Positions 8,498 through 16,728 of a stretch of 61,120 nucleotides of DNA are shown here, one piece after another. Within the stretch, counting starts at the first letter, position 1. The number at the start of each line of letters is the position of its first letter. Source of the DNA: CAZJYI01 sp964550025 (GTDB lineage Bacteria > Verrucomicrobiota > Kiritimatiellia > UBA8416 > CAYOBW01); NCBI GenBank assembly GCA_964550025.1, contig CAZJYI010000059.1, positions 1-61,120 of the forward strand, in the 5' to 3' direction. The position numbers and the translations under genes are program-made. Under the pieces are notes generated by a model, which worked only from the letters and a program-made list of their open reading frames with translations, had not been told where the DNA came from and did no database searches.

Positions 8498-9720
8498 TGC
8501 TCGAGACTGTTGCCCCAAAGCTGGTTTCGCTGACCGCCGCGCTGCTTCTGTCCCTGAGTCAATGGTTCAGCGACGGAATGACGGCGTACACGAAAGAGGA
8601 CTATGCCTCGGCAGTGGCCGCCTTCTCGAAGGTCGTTGATTCCGATGCGCGCCCCAATCCGCTGTACGAACCGGCCCTCTATTGGAGGGCGCAGTGCCAT
8701 GTCCGCATGGGCGCCACGAACGACGCCATCGCCGACATCGAGGGACTTCTCGAACACGATCCAGCCGGCCCTCTCACCGCACTGTCAGCCGAGGCCTACA
8801 GGGAACTGACCGGCAAGGAGTGGCACGGAATTCTGCTTGGCACGCCTGAAGAAACCTGGAATTCCCTGCTGCTGGCCGTCGCGGCGAACGACGAAGAGGG
8901 TCTCCGCCTGTGTTGTACGGGCAAGATCCTGGTCGAGCTTGGCCGCGCCATCAGCGAGCCAAACGCGTGGCAGGAGATGGCGCGGGAGCTCGAGGCGATG
9001 GAGCTCAAAGAGGTGGTCTACAATACCACCAGCAACAAGGCGTGCATTACGGTCGGCAAAGCAGAGTCGGCGCGTTCCGAGCGCCTGCTGATGATCAAGA
9101 CGGACGATCGCTGGAAGTTGATGGACGAGTTCGACGCGCGCCGGCACGCGGATTTCATGGCAAGCGGCGGGGACGACGTCGAGACGCAGAAGTGCTTTGC
9201 CGAGGACCGGGAGAAGCTGCGTCAGCTGGAGACGGCCATGCGCCGGCATGTTATGCTGAGCCGGGCAGCGCCAAAGAAGCTGGAGGATCTTAAGGATATA
9301 GTTGAAGGGTTTGACGAGGTATCCGTCAGTTCGTCGGACGGCAAGCCCTTTGTCATCTCCTATCCGTCCACCGGCGAGGTACCGTGGCTGTTCACGTCGA
9401 CCCCCACGAACGGCCAGCGCCAGGTGTACATGAACGGACAGATCCGGATCATGCCGGAGAACACCTTCCGCGATCTCGCCCGGCAGTTCGGCGTGGTGGT
9501 CCCCCACGACTGGTCCGACCAGCGTATCACGGACGCAGAACGGCAACTCATCCGCAAGCTCATCGCGCAACTCGGGAGCTCCTCCTTCGCCGAGCGCCGG
9601 GAAGCCTACCGCAGGCTGAAGTCCATCGGCTCCTGCGCCGGCGCGCAGCTCGAGGAGGCCACCGAACACACCGACCCCGAGATCGCCATCCAGGCGAAGA
9701 AACTGCTGTCGGAGTTGTAG
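8497..9720 (+). CDS. TPR and HEAT-like repeat protein, probably exported
   Basis: 407 residues from ATG 8497, overlapping the larC stop by one base. The N-terminus (TVAPKLVSLTAALLLSLSQWF) is hydrophobic and could be an uncleaved anchor or signal. Residues about 27-90 form TPR-like helices (DGMTAYTKEDYASAVAAFSKVV and ALYWRAQCHVRMG). The centre (about 100-220) looks like a DUF4878/NTF2-like module with FAEDREK after it. The last 60 residues (FAERREAYRRLKSIG and DPEIAIQAKKLLSEL) match the short HEAT-like tail common in planctomycete proteins. I cannot assign a function; the coupling to larC may only be positional. Confidence 0.65.
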   Translation: MLETVAPKLVSLTAALLLSLSQWFSDGMTAYTKEDYASAVAAFSKVVDSDARPNPLYEPALYWRAQCHVRMGATNDAIADIEGLLEHDPAGPLTALSAEAYRELTGKEWHGILLGTPEETWNSLLLAVAANDEEGLRLCCTGKILVELGRAISEPNAWQEMARELEAMELKEVVYNTTSNKACITVGKAESARSERLLMIKTDDRWKLMDEFDARRHADFMASGGDDVETQKCFAEDREKLRQLETAMRRHVMLSRAAPKKLEDLKDIVEGFDEVSVSSSDGKPFVISYPSTGEVPWLFTSTPTNGQRQVYMNGQIRIMPENTFRDLARQFGVVVPHDWSDQRITDAERQLIRKLIAQLGSSSFAERREAYRRLKSIGSCAGAQLEEATEHTDPEIAIQAKKLLSEL

Positions 9721-9768
9721 CGAGCGTGGTTCGTGGCTTCCACCCCGCTCCGGACACCGAGAAGGGCG

Positions 9769-9848
9769 TCGGGAGACGAAGGCAAAGACGAAGTCGCGAA
9801 CGGCTTCCTCTTCGTCTTTACCCTCATCTTTATCCTCGTCTGCCCGGG
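9769..9848. repeat. Inverted short-tandem-repeat hairpin element A (12-bp unit)
   Basis: The left arm (9769-9805) repeats AAAGACGAAG-type units and the right arm carries the complementary series CTTCGTCTTTAC / CTCATCTTTATC / CTCGTC at a 12-bp period. The two arms can fold into a long imperfect hairpin. It lies between the TPR gene and the tRNA promoter, with no gene in 9721-9975. The build matches elements B to E. Confidence 0.6.
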
Positions 9849-9930
9849 AAGCGTGCGATGCCTGTGCACGGGCTGGTCTCCGGCCAACTCCGTCCGCGCC
9901 CCACACGCACATTTCCGACGCAATTTCCTG

Positions 9931-9959
9931 TTGCATCCCCCAGCGGCATCATCTATTAT
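9931..9959 (+). promoter_or_regulatory. Sigma-70-like promoter of tRNA-Arg
   Basis: TTGCAT at 9931-9936 and TATTAT at 9954-9959 are separated by exactly 17 bases. The -10 box ends 16 bases before the tRNA, which suits a tRNA promoter with a short leader. Confidence 0.65.
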
Positions 9960-9975
9960 CCGCGCCCATTGCTGA

Positions 9976-10052
9976 GTACCCGTAGCTCAATTGGATAGAG
10001 CACCTGACTACGGATCAGGAGGTTGCTGGTTCGAGCCCAGCCGGGTACGCCA
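9976..10052 (+). tRNA. tRNA-Arg (anticodon ACG)
   Basis: A complete cloverleaf. The acceptor GTACCCG (9976-9982) pairs with CGGGTAC (10042-10048), the discriminator is G, and CCA is encoded at 10050-10052. The anticodon stem CCTGA/TCAGG encloses loop CTACGGA with anticodon ACG, read as ICG after deamination. The T-loop GGTTCGAGCC is standard. It reads CGN arginine codons. Confidence 0.93.
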
Positions 10053-10360
10053 GTCTTCGTTCGGAGCGCAGTCCGCCACAGGTGGAGAGACTGCCGCAGC
10101 GCAGCCAAGCCAACGGCACAGGCGAAGACGGGCATTCACCTCCATACCGCTCCGAACTTCGTCTCGGCAGGCCACTCCAGGGAGAGGTTCTTCACCATTG
10201 AGCGGCGCTCCCTCCCGCATCCCCGGCACACCTCACTAGCCGGCGACGGCTTCGCATGCCCCACATGCGTTTGTCGCATGCGTGCGGTATTCCATTCGCG
10301 CAGACTTCGCTAGTGTTTGCAGCACATACGGATGCGCCGATAAGGCGAGAAAGGGTCCCC
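10053..10360. repeat. Gene-free interval with REP-like inverted repeats
   Basis: No gene is visible in these 308 bases. GTTCGGAGCG at 10059-10068 and CGCTCCGAAC at 10149-10158 form a perfect 10-bp inverted repeat, and GTCTTCG (10053-10059) and CGAAGAC (10123-10129) form a second one. The interval looks like a repetitive palindromic element next to the tRNA, and it should also hold the promoter of the M42 peptidase gene. Confidence 0.4.
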
Positions 10361-11398
10361 ATGAATCGCAGACTGCTCAAACGAATCGGCAACGCTCCCG
10401 GCGTACCGGGCTTTGAAAATGCCGCACAGGACATTGCCGCGGAGGTACTGGGGACCTGTTGCGACGAGGTGACACGCGACCGCCTCGGCAACGTAATCGG
10501 CCTCAAGAAAGCCACCATCCGCCCTAAACGCGGCAGCCGCCCAATTCGGTTGATGATCGCGGCCCATGCCGACGAAGTCGGGCTGATGGTCAAGCACATC
10601 AACGGGAAGGGACTCATCCACTTCATTCCCATGGGCGGTGTAAGCGCTGTCGTCGCACAATCGCAGCGGGTCATCATCCACGGCAAGAAGCACGTACGCG
10701 GCGTTATCGTCCCAAAGGGGAACGGGAAGGACGACAAACCGGCCCAGCTCACTGACCTGTTCATCGACACCGGGCTCCCCAAGGAGAAACTCGAGAAGCT
10801 GGTCAGCGTCGGCGACATTGTCACGTTCGACAGCGACGTCTCACTGCTCAACGACAAGATGTGGGTCGGCCGCAATTTCGATGACCGTATCGGCTCCTAC
10901 ACTCTGCTTGAGGCCATGCGCACGGTAGGCGACACCCACGTGGACGTCTACGCGGTGAGCTCCGTTCAGGAAGAAGTGGGGCTGCGCGGCGCGCGGCCCG
11001 CCGCTTTCGGTATCGAACCGGACATCGGCATCGCCATTGACGGCAGCATGGCCCGCGGCGCCTACGTGAAGGACCACGACAACCTCTGCACCCCCGGCGA
11101 GGGCACGGGCATCTACATGATTGACAAGCTGACAATCGGGCATCCGCGACTGGTGCAGTATCTCTTCGATCTCTGCGAGAAGAACGGCATCCCGTATCAG
11201 CGGAACATCGGCGGAGGCACGGACGCGGCCGCCATACAGCAGTCGCGTGCCGGCGTAATTGCCACAACCGTGGGCGCCCCCGTGCGCTACATGCACACCA
11301 CCGTGCAACTGTGTCACGCGGATGACATGGACGCCACAGTGGCCTTGCTGGTGGAGTTCATGCAAGCAGCGCACGAGTTCATTGCGGACCTGGGGTAA
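10361..11398 (+). CDS. M42-family metallo-aminopeptidase
   Basis: A 345-residue cytoplasmic di-zinc (or cobalt) peptidase of the M42 glutamyl aminopeptidase/FrvX/TET group, which trims N-terminal residues from peptides. The full ligand set is visible: IAAHADEVGLMV near residue 65 (His and Asp), NFDDRIGSYTLLEAM (bridging Asp near 172), VQEEVGLRGA (catalytic Glu pair), IAIDGSMARGA, GGTDAAAIQQSRAGV, and a C-terminal MHTTVQLCHADDM (His ligand). Some members were once annotated as endoglucanases, which is not supported. The ATG at 10361 follows AGAAAGGG at normal spacing; an upstream in-frame start at 10256 reads through unconserved sequence. Confidence 0.88.
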   Translation: MNRRLLKRIGNAPGVPGFENAAQDIAAEVLGTCCDEVTRDRLGNVIGLKKATIRPKRGSRPIRLMIAAHADEVGLMVKHINGKGLIHFIPMGGVSAVVAQSQRVIIHGKKHVRGVIVPKGNGKDDKPAQLTDLFIDTGLPKEKLEKLVSVGDIVTFDSDVSLLNDKMWVGRNFDDRIGSYTLLEAMRTVGDTHVDVYAVSSVQEEVGLRGARPAAFGIEPDIGIAIDGSMARGAYVKDHDNLCTPGEGTGIYMIDKLTIGHPRLVQYLFDLCEKNGIPYQRNIGGGTDAAAIQQSRAGVIATTVGAPVRYMHTTVQLCHADDMDATVALLVEFMQAAHEFIADLG

Positions 11399-11501
11399 GG
11401 TGTCGGATATGGGTGTGAGACGCAGCCCCGGCGTCACCGATTCACCGGGTCAGCAGGTCACCGGCGGAAGCGACGCCGCGCCGCGTTCACCGCAACCACC
11501 G

Positions 11502-13334
11502 CTACTCCACCAGCGTCAGCGACGGCCGCACGCGCACCACGCGCTCCGTACCCCCTATCGTGAGGTGCACGGCAAAGTTCCTGCCATCACGCTCAACCTT
11601 GGCGGAGGACCTGTTGCGGCCGGGCGTGAGCAGCGTGACCAGGACGGCCTCTTTGTGCAGCTTCAGCGGACACCACCGCAGCATGGTGGCACTGGGGTCG
11701 GTCGGCGTGGACGGAGCGGTCGTTGCGGCAAAGAGTCCCGCATCCTCGAGCGATGCATATGTGACACGCAGACGCTCCTTCTCGCCCTTGATGACTGCCC
11801 CCCTCCTGCCGAACGTGACGTCCTTGTAGGAGTGCATGCGCGACTCCACGCGCGAGATGAAGCGCGTCTTCACCCGGTCGACAATGACGAAGGCAGCGTC
11901 GTCAACCATCAGTGCCAATCGCCCACAGAAGCAATGCCTGACGGCCATGGCCGATGAGGCAATCATGCGCACCCCGTAGTACCCCTGGCCGCGCACGACC
12001 TGCTCTCTATCGGTGGTCGTTCCGGGAATCGGGCCCACGCCGTTGATGAAGATGGTGTTCTTGTGGGTGGCGTTGATGTCGTTGATCTTCGTGCGATGCT
12101 TGCTGAAAAAGGTTGGATGCAGGTACTCTCCGCTGCGGCCGTTCTCAATCAGCCACTCCTTGCCCACCATCACGCGGAAGCTGAGGAGATCCACGTGGCT
12201 GTGCTCGGCCGTGGTGTCGCCCCCGCGCATGGACAGGTAGAGGTTGGGCTTGGGCATGGCGTCTGCGACCATCCCCCACCCCAGGCCTTTGTAGACCCTG
12301 GCCACCCGAGACTCGGTCTTTATTCTCCGGGTCACCGTGCCTGGATGCTGCACGCAAAACGTGGCGCTGCCCCCCATCAATCCACCCAGGCCTTCCCCCG
12401 TCTCATCGAGATAGCTGTCGATGGCACCCATGACGAGCTCCTGTTTGAACCGCATGGCGGCGGCATACTGGAAGGGCGTGGGGGCATATCCGTTGTTGTC
12501 GCCGAATCCGGCCGGCATGTTGTTGGGAAAGAAGTCGAGAGGAAAGCTGAGGGTCTTTTTCGTGGCGGGGAGCTTCATCAGCGGGTGGACCTTCCCCATA
12601 CTCCGCTCCCAGCTCATCATGTAGTGGAAAGCGTAGGCCATGCCGTAGTTCCAGTAGCCGAGCCCCTCGGGCCAACCGCCGTCACTCTCCTTGAGGGGCT
12701 GCATGAAAGTCCCCAGGGTCTCTTCGACATGGGGCAGGATCTTGCCGGCCTCGGCGCAGTCGTCATACATCGCCAGGCAGAGCATTCCCAGTCCCCCGGA
12801 GCAGACGGCATTCCAGTTGCTGTAGCGCAAGCCAAACCACCACTCACCGCCCTCGCGGCACCGCTTCAGGCCCAGTGCAAAGAGACGTTTGCGGCAGAGA
12901 TCCACAAGCATCTTCCGCTCCGCCTTACTGAGCGCGTCGAACAGCCAATCGTAGACAATCGCAATGCCCGCGCACTCCTCTCCGTCGCTTAGCCAGAAGC
13001 CCTGCATCTTGTTCTGGGCAAGGAACGGCCCCGTCTTGATCTCATTCAGTTCACGAATGTATTCGAGAGCCCCCGCGCGGTAGCGTTCTTTGCCGGTCTT
13101 GCGCCAGGCCGTGGCCAGGGTGATCATGCGATCGATCATCTCACGGGCTGTGCCCAAGCCCGAGGGGTCCTGCCTGCCACGCATCCAGGTCAGCCCGCTG
13201 TGGCGTGCGAACTTGCGGGCATTCGTGATGAGCGCCTTGTGCGCCGCCGCCATTGCCGGCATCTCAGATTCCCGGCACAGGCGCGCAAGGTCGGTTTCAC
13301 CGGCAAACAGTCTTGGATGGTTGCTGAGCTTCAT
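11502..13334 (-). CDS. Heparinase II/III-like protein (alginate-lyase type)
   Basis: A 610-residue protein with the two-part build of heparinase II/III-like polysaccharide lyases. An alpha/alpha-toroid runs over about residues 1-360 (LSNHPRLFAGETDLARL, GGEWWFGLRYSNWNAVCSGG, YWNYGMAYAFHYM) and a beta-sandwich over about 360-610 (SMRGGDTTAEHSHVDLLSF, VRMIASSAMAVRHCF). Such enzymes cleave uronic-acid glycans by beta-elimination, with an Asn/His/Tyr set that fits NWN, the AEHSH histidines and nearby tyrosines. There is no signal peptide. The ATG at 13334 has GGGGAG upstream; the longer frame begins with TTG. It is the last gene of the 16.6-11.5 kb operon and is paralogous to the protein at 25652-27616. 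Confidence 0.75.
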   Translation of the reverse strand: MKLSNHPRLFAGETDLARLCRESEMPAMAAAHKALITNARKFARHSGLTWMRGRQDPSGLGTAREMIDRMITLATAWRKTGKERYRAGALEYIRELNEIKTGPFLAQNKMQGFWLSDGEECAGIAIVYDWLFDALSKAERKMLVDLCRKRLFALGLKRCREGGEWWFGLRYSNWNAVCSGGLGMLCLAMYDDCAEAGKILPHVEETLGTFMQPLKESDGGWPEGLGYWNYGMAYAFHYMMSWERSMGKVHPLMKLPATKKTLSFPLDFFPNNMPAGFGDNNGYAPTPFQYAAAMRFKQELVMGAIDSYLDETGEGLGGLMGGSATFCVQHPGTVTRRIKTESRVARVYKGLGWGMVADAMPKPNLYLSMRGGDTTAEHSHVDLLSFRVMVGKEWLIENGRSGEYLHPTFFSKHRTKINDINATHKNTIFINGVGPIPGTTTDREQVVRGQGYYGVRMIASSAMAVRHCFCGRLALMVDDAAFVIVDRVKTRFISRVESRMHSYKDVTFGRRGAVIKGEKERLRVTYASLEDAGLFAATTAPSTPTDPSATMLRWCPLKLHKEAVLVTLLTPGRNRSSAKVERDGRNFAVHLTIGGTERVVRVRPSLTLVE

Positions 13335-13350
13335 GTTTTGACTCCCCGCG

Positions 13351-14751
13351 CTACTCAACGGTCACCGTGAAACCCAGAATCGGCCGATAACCGGGGATGT
13401 CACACGGAATGGCGAGTGGTGGGTTGGCCGATGGGAGCCCCGTTACGGTCGCTGCCCCGACCAGCGGGCGGGCAAGCTCGATCCGAAAGCGGTTCGGTGC
13501 CGGCAGACGGTAACCCCGAATCGGCACATTGCCCTCTTCATCACGCACGGCAAAGGGGAACTCCTCGAGAATGCAGCTCTCGAAATACAGGCGCCCCGTA
13601 ACGTTGGCAAACGTCAAGTCCACGGTTTGCTTCCCTTTGCGAACGGCTCGGGTGCACTCGGGATGCCGCCACCTGATGTCGTGACCGTAGACCGCGCCCA
13701 ACGCCGTGCGTGCCGCGCGCTCGCCTATCAGCATGTTGCTGCGGCTGTCGTTGTGGATGAGGTCGGCGAGGCCGCTGTCGCAGATCGAGAAGATGTAGAC
13801 ACCGTCCACCTCGTGACTGAGTTGACGTTGGATCTCGCGCATTGCCTCCCAGTGGCGGTGACGACCGATCGCGACATCCTGCCCAACATAGCGGTTGAGC
13901 TGCACCGTGATCACCGGCAACCGCGGGTCCTTCATCTCACGTCGCAGGTCGGCCACGAAGCGGCGGAAGCGCTTCTTGTAGAGCGTCTGGTTCTCCGGGG
14001 CGGTATCACTCTCCCCCTGGTACCAGAGCGCGCCGCGCACGCGCGACCCGCCGTCGCGAATGTAGGCCAGCATGTTGTCGAAGAGCTGCCCTTCCGATTT
14101 GCGGTCCCACTCCGCGATGGCGGACCCGCCGCGACTGGCCGGGATAAGTCCGATCGGGCAACCACGCGCGCCCTTGATGCGCCGCGCGAAGGCCAGCCAC
14201 GGGCTGTGGCTGGCATTCCCCCCCTCGCGATTGGGAACATAGCGCGAACCGGTGGAATCACCCAGCGGATGCGCCGCCAGTTTCCAGGTGCCATCGGCGT
14301 GAAACATGTGAATGCCCAGTTCGGGGCCGTCCTCCACCGGTACTTTGCCGTAACCTGCGGCATTGCTCTGGCCGGTAATGACCCAGATGTCGCCCACCCC
14401 AAAGTGATGCCGCATGTCCCCACGCAGCCCCCACTCGATCGGTTCGTCGTTGCGCCGCGCCGTGGTCTCGAGACGGTACAGCCCGCCACGCGGCACATGT
14501 TTGAGCGTAGCACGCCATGTCCCGTGTTTGCCGTCCTGTGTCGTGCGTGCCCGCGTCCAGTCGAGAGCGGCGGTCACTGCCTCGTAGCCCTCTTCGCGTA
14601 CCAGTCGCACGAACACCACTACCCGCTTCTGCACAAAGTCCGTGCGCCACCGCCCCTTCAACCGGATCGTCGCCTCCCCCTTGTCATCCTGCTGAAAGAC
14701 CTGCCAGTCCATCGGACCGGAATCGATAGTCACGCCGAAACCGTCAGTCAT
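13351..14751 (-). CDS. SGNH-type sialate O-acetylesterase-like protein
   Basis: 466 residues, no signal peptide. The SGNH blocks are visible: DIWVITGQSNAAGYGK (nucleophile Ser near residue 125), SRGGSAIAEWD, GALWYQGESDTAPENQTLYKKRF, and a distal Asp/His pair in the ICDSGLADLIHNDSRSN stretch. A beta-sandwich precedes the catalytic domain (WRTDFVQKRVVVFVRLV). This layout is that of sialate O-acetylesterases (DUF303 family), which remove O-acetyl groups from sialic acids or other sugars. Given the neighbours, an acetylated plant or algal glycan is as likely a substrate as sialic acid. It sits between the dehydrogenase gene and the heparinase-like gene in one operon. Confidence 0.75.
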   Translation of the reverse strand: MTDGFGVTIDSGPMDWQVFQQDDKGEATIRLKGRWRTDFVQKRVVVFVRLVREEGYEAVTAALDWTRARTTQDGKHGTWRATLKHVPRGGLYRLETTARRNDEPIEWGLRGDMRHHFGVGDIWVITGQSNAAGYGKVPVEDGPELGIHMFHADGTWKLAAHPLGDSTGSRYVPNREGGNASHSPWLAFARRIKGARGCPIGLIPASRGGSAIAEWDRKSEGQLFDNMLAYIRDGGSRVRGALWYQGESDTAPENQTLYKKRFRRFVADLRREMKDPRLPVITVQLNRYVGQDVAIGRHRHWEAMREIQRQLSHEVDGVYIFSICDSGLADLIHNDSRSNMLIGERAARTALGAVYGHDIRWRHPECTRAVRKGKQTVDLTFANVTGRLYFESCILEEFPFAVRDEEGNVPIRGYRLPAPNRFRIELARPLVGAATVTGLPSANPPLAIPCDIPGYRPILGFTVTVE

Positions 14752-14774
14752 GTCTGTTGCTTCTCGGATGTACT

Positions 14775-15785
14775 TCAGCTACTCAGCTCGTAGCGCCGCT
14801 CGTCCATCACAAAACGCAGTGGTTCGCCGGCAACAAACCGTCTGAGGTTGTCCAGAACGATCCCATCGGCGTACGAGAGTTGTGGCGGCCGTTCGGGCCA
14901 CCAGGCGGAGTTGATGTCGTGGCACGTGATCAACAGGTTGGGCCATGTGTGCGCCTCATGTCCCTCGGGCAGGTAGTCATCGCGGACGAGCACATCGAGC
15001 CCGGCACGCAGTCGTCCGGACTTCAACTCGGCAAAGAGGGCATCCTGGTCGACGAGCTCGCCGCGGGCGGCGTTAATGATGATGCCGTGATCGGGCAGTT
15101 TCGCCAACCGCACGGCGTTGACGGAACCGTTCGTCTCGTCGGAAAGCCCCGCCCAGATCGCGACTGCCTCGCTTTCGTCGAACAGGGCGTCCAGGCTATC
15201 CACCCGCCGGCAATCTTCGGGCAGCCCGTTGGCATAGGGGTCGTAGACCAACAGCTCGGGCTTGAACGGCTTCAGCATCTCCACGAACCGCTGACCGATA
15301 TAGCCGCAACCGTAGAGCCCCAGCTTCAGGCCGCACAACGTGCCGGAGGCCAGGCCAAGTCGCCTTGCCCCCCAGCACTTCCCAGCCAACACGCCCTCGG
15401 TACGCCCGCGCAAGTCCTTGAGCACTGCCAGCAACAGTGCCATCGCCCCTTCGGCCACCGCCTGGGCGGGCGTGTCACCCCAGTTTGTCACCGGTATTCC
15501 CCGGCGGATGATCTCGATCGGGACAGTCGCCCTGCAAGTACCCCCGAGGTTGAGCACGTATTTCAGCCGCCCGGGGGCCTCCGCCAGCGCCTCCGGCATC
15601 GGCGTGGACGCCCAGTTCGTAATCAACACGTCCGCCTCGCGCATCTGCGCCAGCACTTCGTGCCCGCCCAGCTCGCGGGCCTGCTCGACGATCACCAGCT
15701 CACCCAGTTCCCGCAACCCGTCGGCCAACGGACTCTCCGGCCCCACCTGAGATCGGCGATTCGCCATGTGTAGTATCTTCAGCAC
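14775..15785 (-). CDS. D-isomer-specific 2-hydroxyacid dehydrogenase
   Basis: 336 residues from GTG 15785, overlapping the preceding isomerase stop by seven bases. The NAD-binding motif GLYGCGYIGQR is near residue 145, the substrate Arg is in IINAARGELVDQDALF, and the catalytic His is in NLLITCHDINS. The usual Glu of the E-x-P-L-P motif is replaced by the RDDYLPEGHEA stretch. The family reduces or oxidises 2-keto and 2-hydroxy acids, here possibly a sugar acid. Its neighbours, a TIM-barrel sugar isomerase and two glycan enzymes, suggest a sugar catabolic role rather than serine synthesis. Confidence 0.82.
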   Translation of the reverse strand: MLKILHMANRRSQVGPESPLADGLRELGELVIVEQARELGGHEVLAQMREADVLITNWASTPMPEALAEAPGRLKYVLNLGGTCRATVPIEIIRRGIPVTNWGDTPAQAVAEGAMALLLAVLKDLRGRTEGVLAGKCWGARRLGLASGTLCGLKLGLYGCGYIGQRFVEMLKPFKPELLVYDPYANGLPEDCRRVDSLDALFDESEAVAIWAGLSDETNGSVNAVRLAKLPDHGIIINAARGELVDQDALFAELKSGRLRAGLDVLVRDDYLPEGHEAHTWPNLLITCHDINSAWWPERPPQLSYADGIVLDNLRRFVAGEPLRFVMDERRYELSS

Positions 15786-16582
15786 GCCACTCCCGTCTCC
15801 GCCTCTGCCCGACTCCCTGACAACGCATCCCTGCAATACGCAAGATCCAGGCAGGCATTCGCGTACACCGTCTCGATATCCTCGTCTCTGCCGATTCCAC
15901 GGGTGAACTCCAAGGCGACGCTTCCTTGGAACCCGTACTCCCTGACCGCCGCGAAGCAGGCATCGAGCCGCTCCCGGTTGGCGGGTACGGTCGGGTCGTT
16001 CTCCGCACCGCGCAACTGGACGTGCAAATGCTGGATACGTGGCCCAAAGCTCGAAAACCACTCCGCGAGCCCATCGGGACTCCCGGACGCATGCACGATG
16101 ATACCGAAGCGCACCGGATCGAGGTCGGCAAAGAAGGCGACGGCGTCAGGGATGTGCTCGAGCGCTGTGCCCGGATGACATTCGCAGAGCAGTCGGCAAT
16201 CTTCCGGAAGCTGCTCGGCCCAGGACAAGAGGCCGCGGCCATACTCTTCAGTCCGGTCGGCATTCCCGCCCAGGTTGTATTTCACGGCCGCGGGCCTGAG
16301 CAGCGCGATCGCGCCGGCCGCCTTCTCGCGGGCCTCAACATCTTCGTCCGCAAACCCGGCGTAGGAATTGTAGATCGCAATCGCGGACGCTGCCCCCACA
16401 AGACGATCCTGCTCCCCCTCATCGGCCGCGAGAAAGTGATTCTCCCACAACTCGACCCCGTCAAACCCGTCGCCGGCGAAGCGTGGCAGCCAGTCGCTCA
16501 CCCGAAAGGAAGGCACACGACTCCCCCAGCGGTTCCGTTCGAGGCAGACCGTCCCCAGATAGAATTCTCCTGGCACACACAC
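15779..16582 (-). CDS. Xylose-isomerase-like TIM-barrel sugar isomerase/epimerase
   Basis: 267 residues, reading from GTG 16582. It shows the AP-endonuclease-2 TIM-barrel pattern: GFDGVELWENHF early, metal-ligand candidates in LLCECHPGTALEH and GIIVHASG, IQHLHVQLRG, and GSVALEFTRGIG near the end. These proteins isomerise or epimerise sugars or act on related polyols, and the exact substrate cannot be read from sequence. No strong ribosome binding site precedes the GTG, and a second GTG six bases downstream is equally possible. It is the first gene of the operon that continues to 11502 and is divergent from the GH65 gene. Confidence 0.72.
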   Translation of the reverse strand: MCVPGEFYLGTVCLERNRWGSRVPSFRVSDWLPRFAGDGFDGVELWENHFLAADEGEQDRLVGAASAIAIYNSYAGFADEDVEAREKAAGAIALLRPAAVKYNLGGNADRTEEYGRGLLSWAEQLPEDCRLLCECHPGTALEHIPDAVAFFADLDPVRFGIIVHASGSPDGLAEWFSSFGPRIQHLHVQLRGAENDPTVPANRERLDACFAAVREYGFQGSVALEFTRGIGRDEDIETVYANACLDLAYCRDALSGSRAEAETGVAC

Positions 16583-16728
16583 AGCACAGAAAGTAACAGG
16601 TCAGACACAATCAGGAGAGTGAAAAATTGCGGCATAAAAAGAGAACTATCGCGACAGTCGAAGATTCTCACGCTCAAGGCCGCAAACCCGCGCTACCCAA
16701 ATCACCCGTCATCCGCTATCTTGACTGG
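16583..16728. promoter_or_regulatory. Divergent intergenic region between the isomerase operon and GH65 gene
   Basis: These 146 bases must hold both promoters. AGGAGAG at 16612-16618 could be a ribosome binding site for a TTG start at 16627, in frame with the GH65 gene. No convincing operator is visible. Confidence 0.35.
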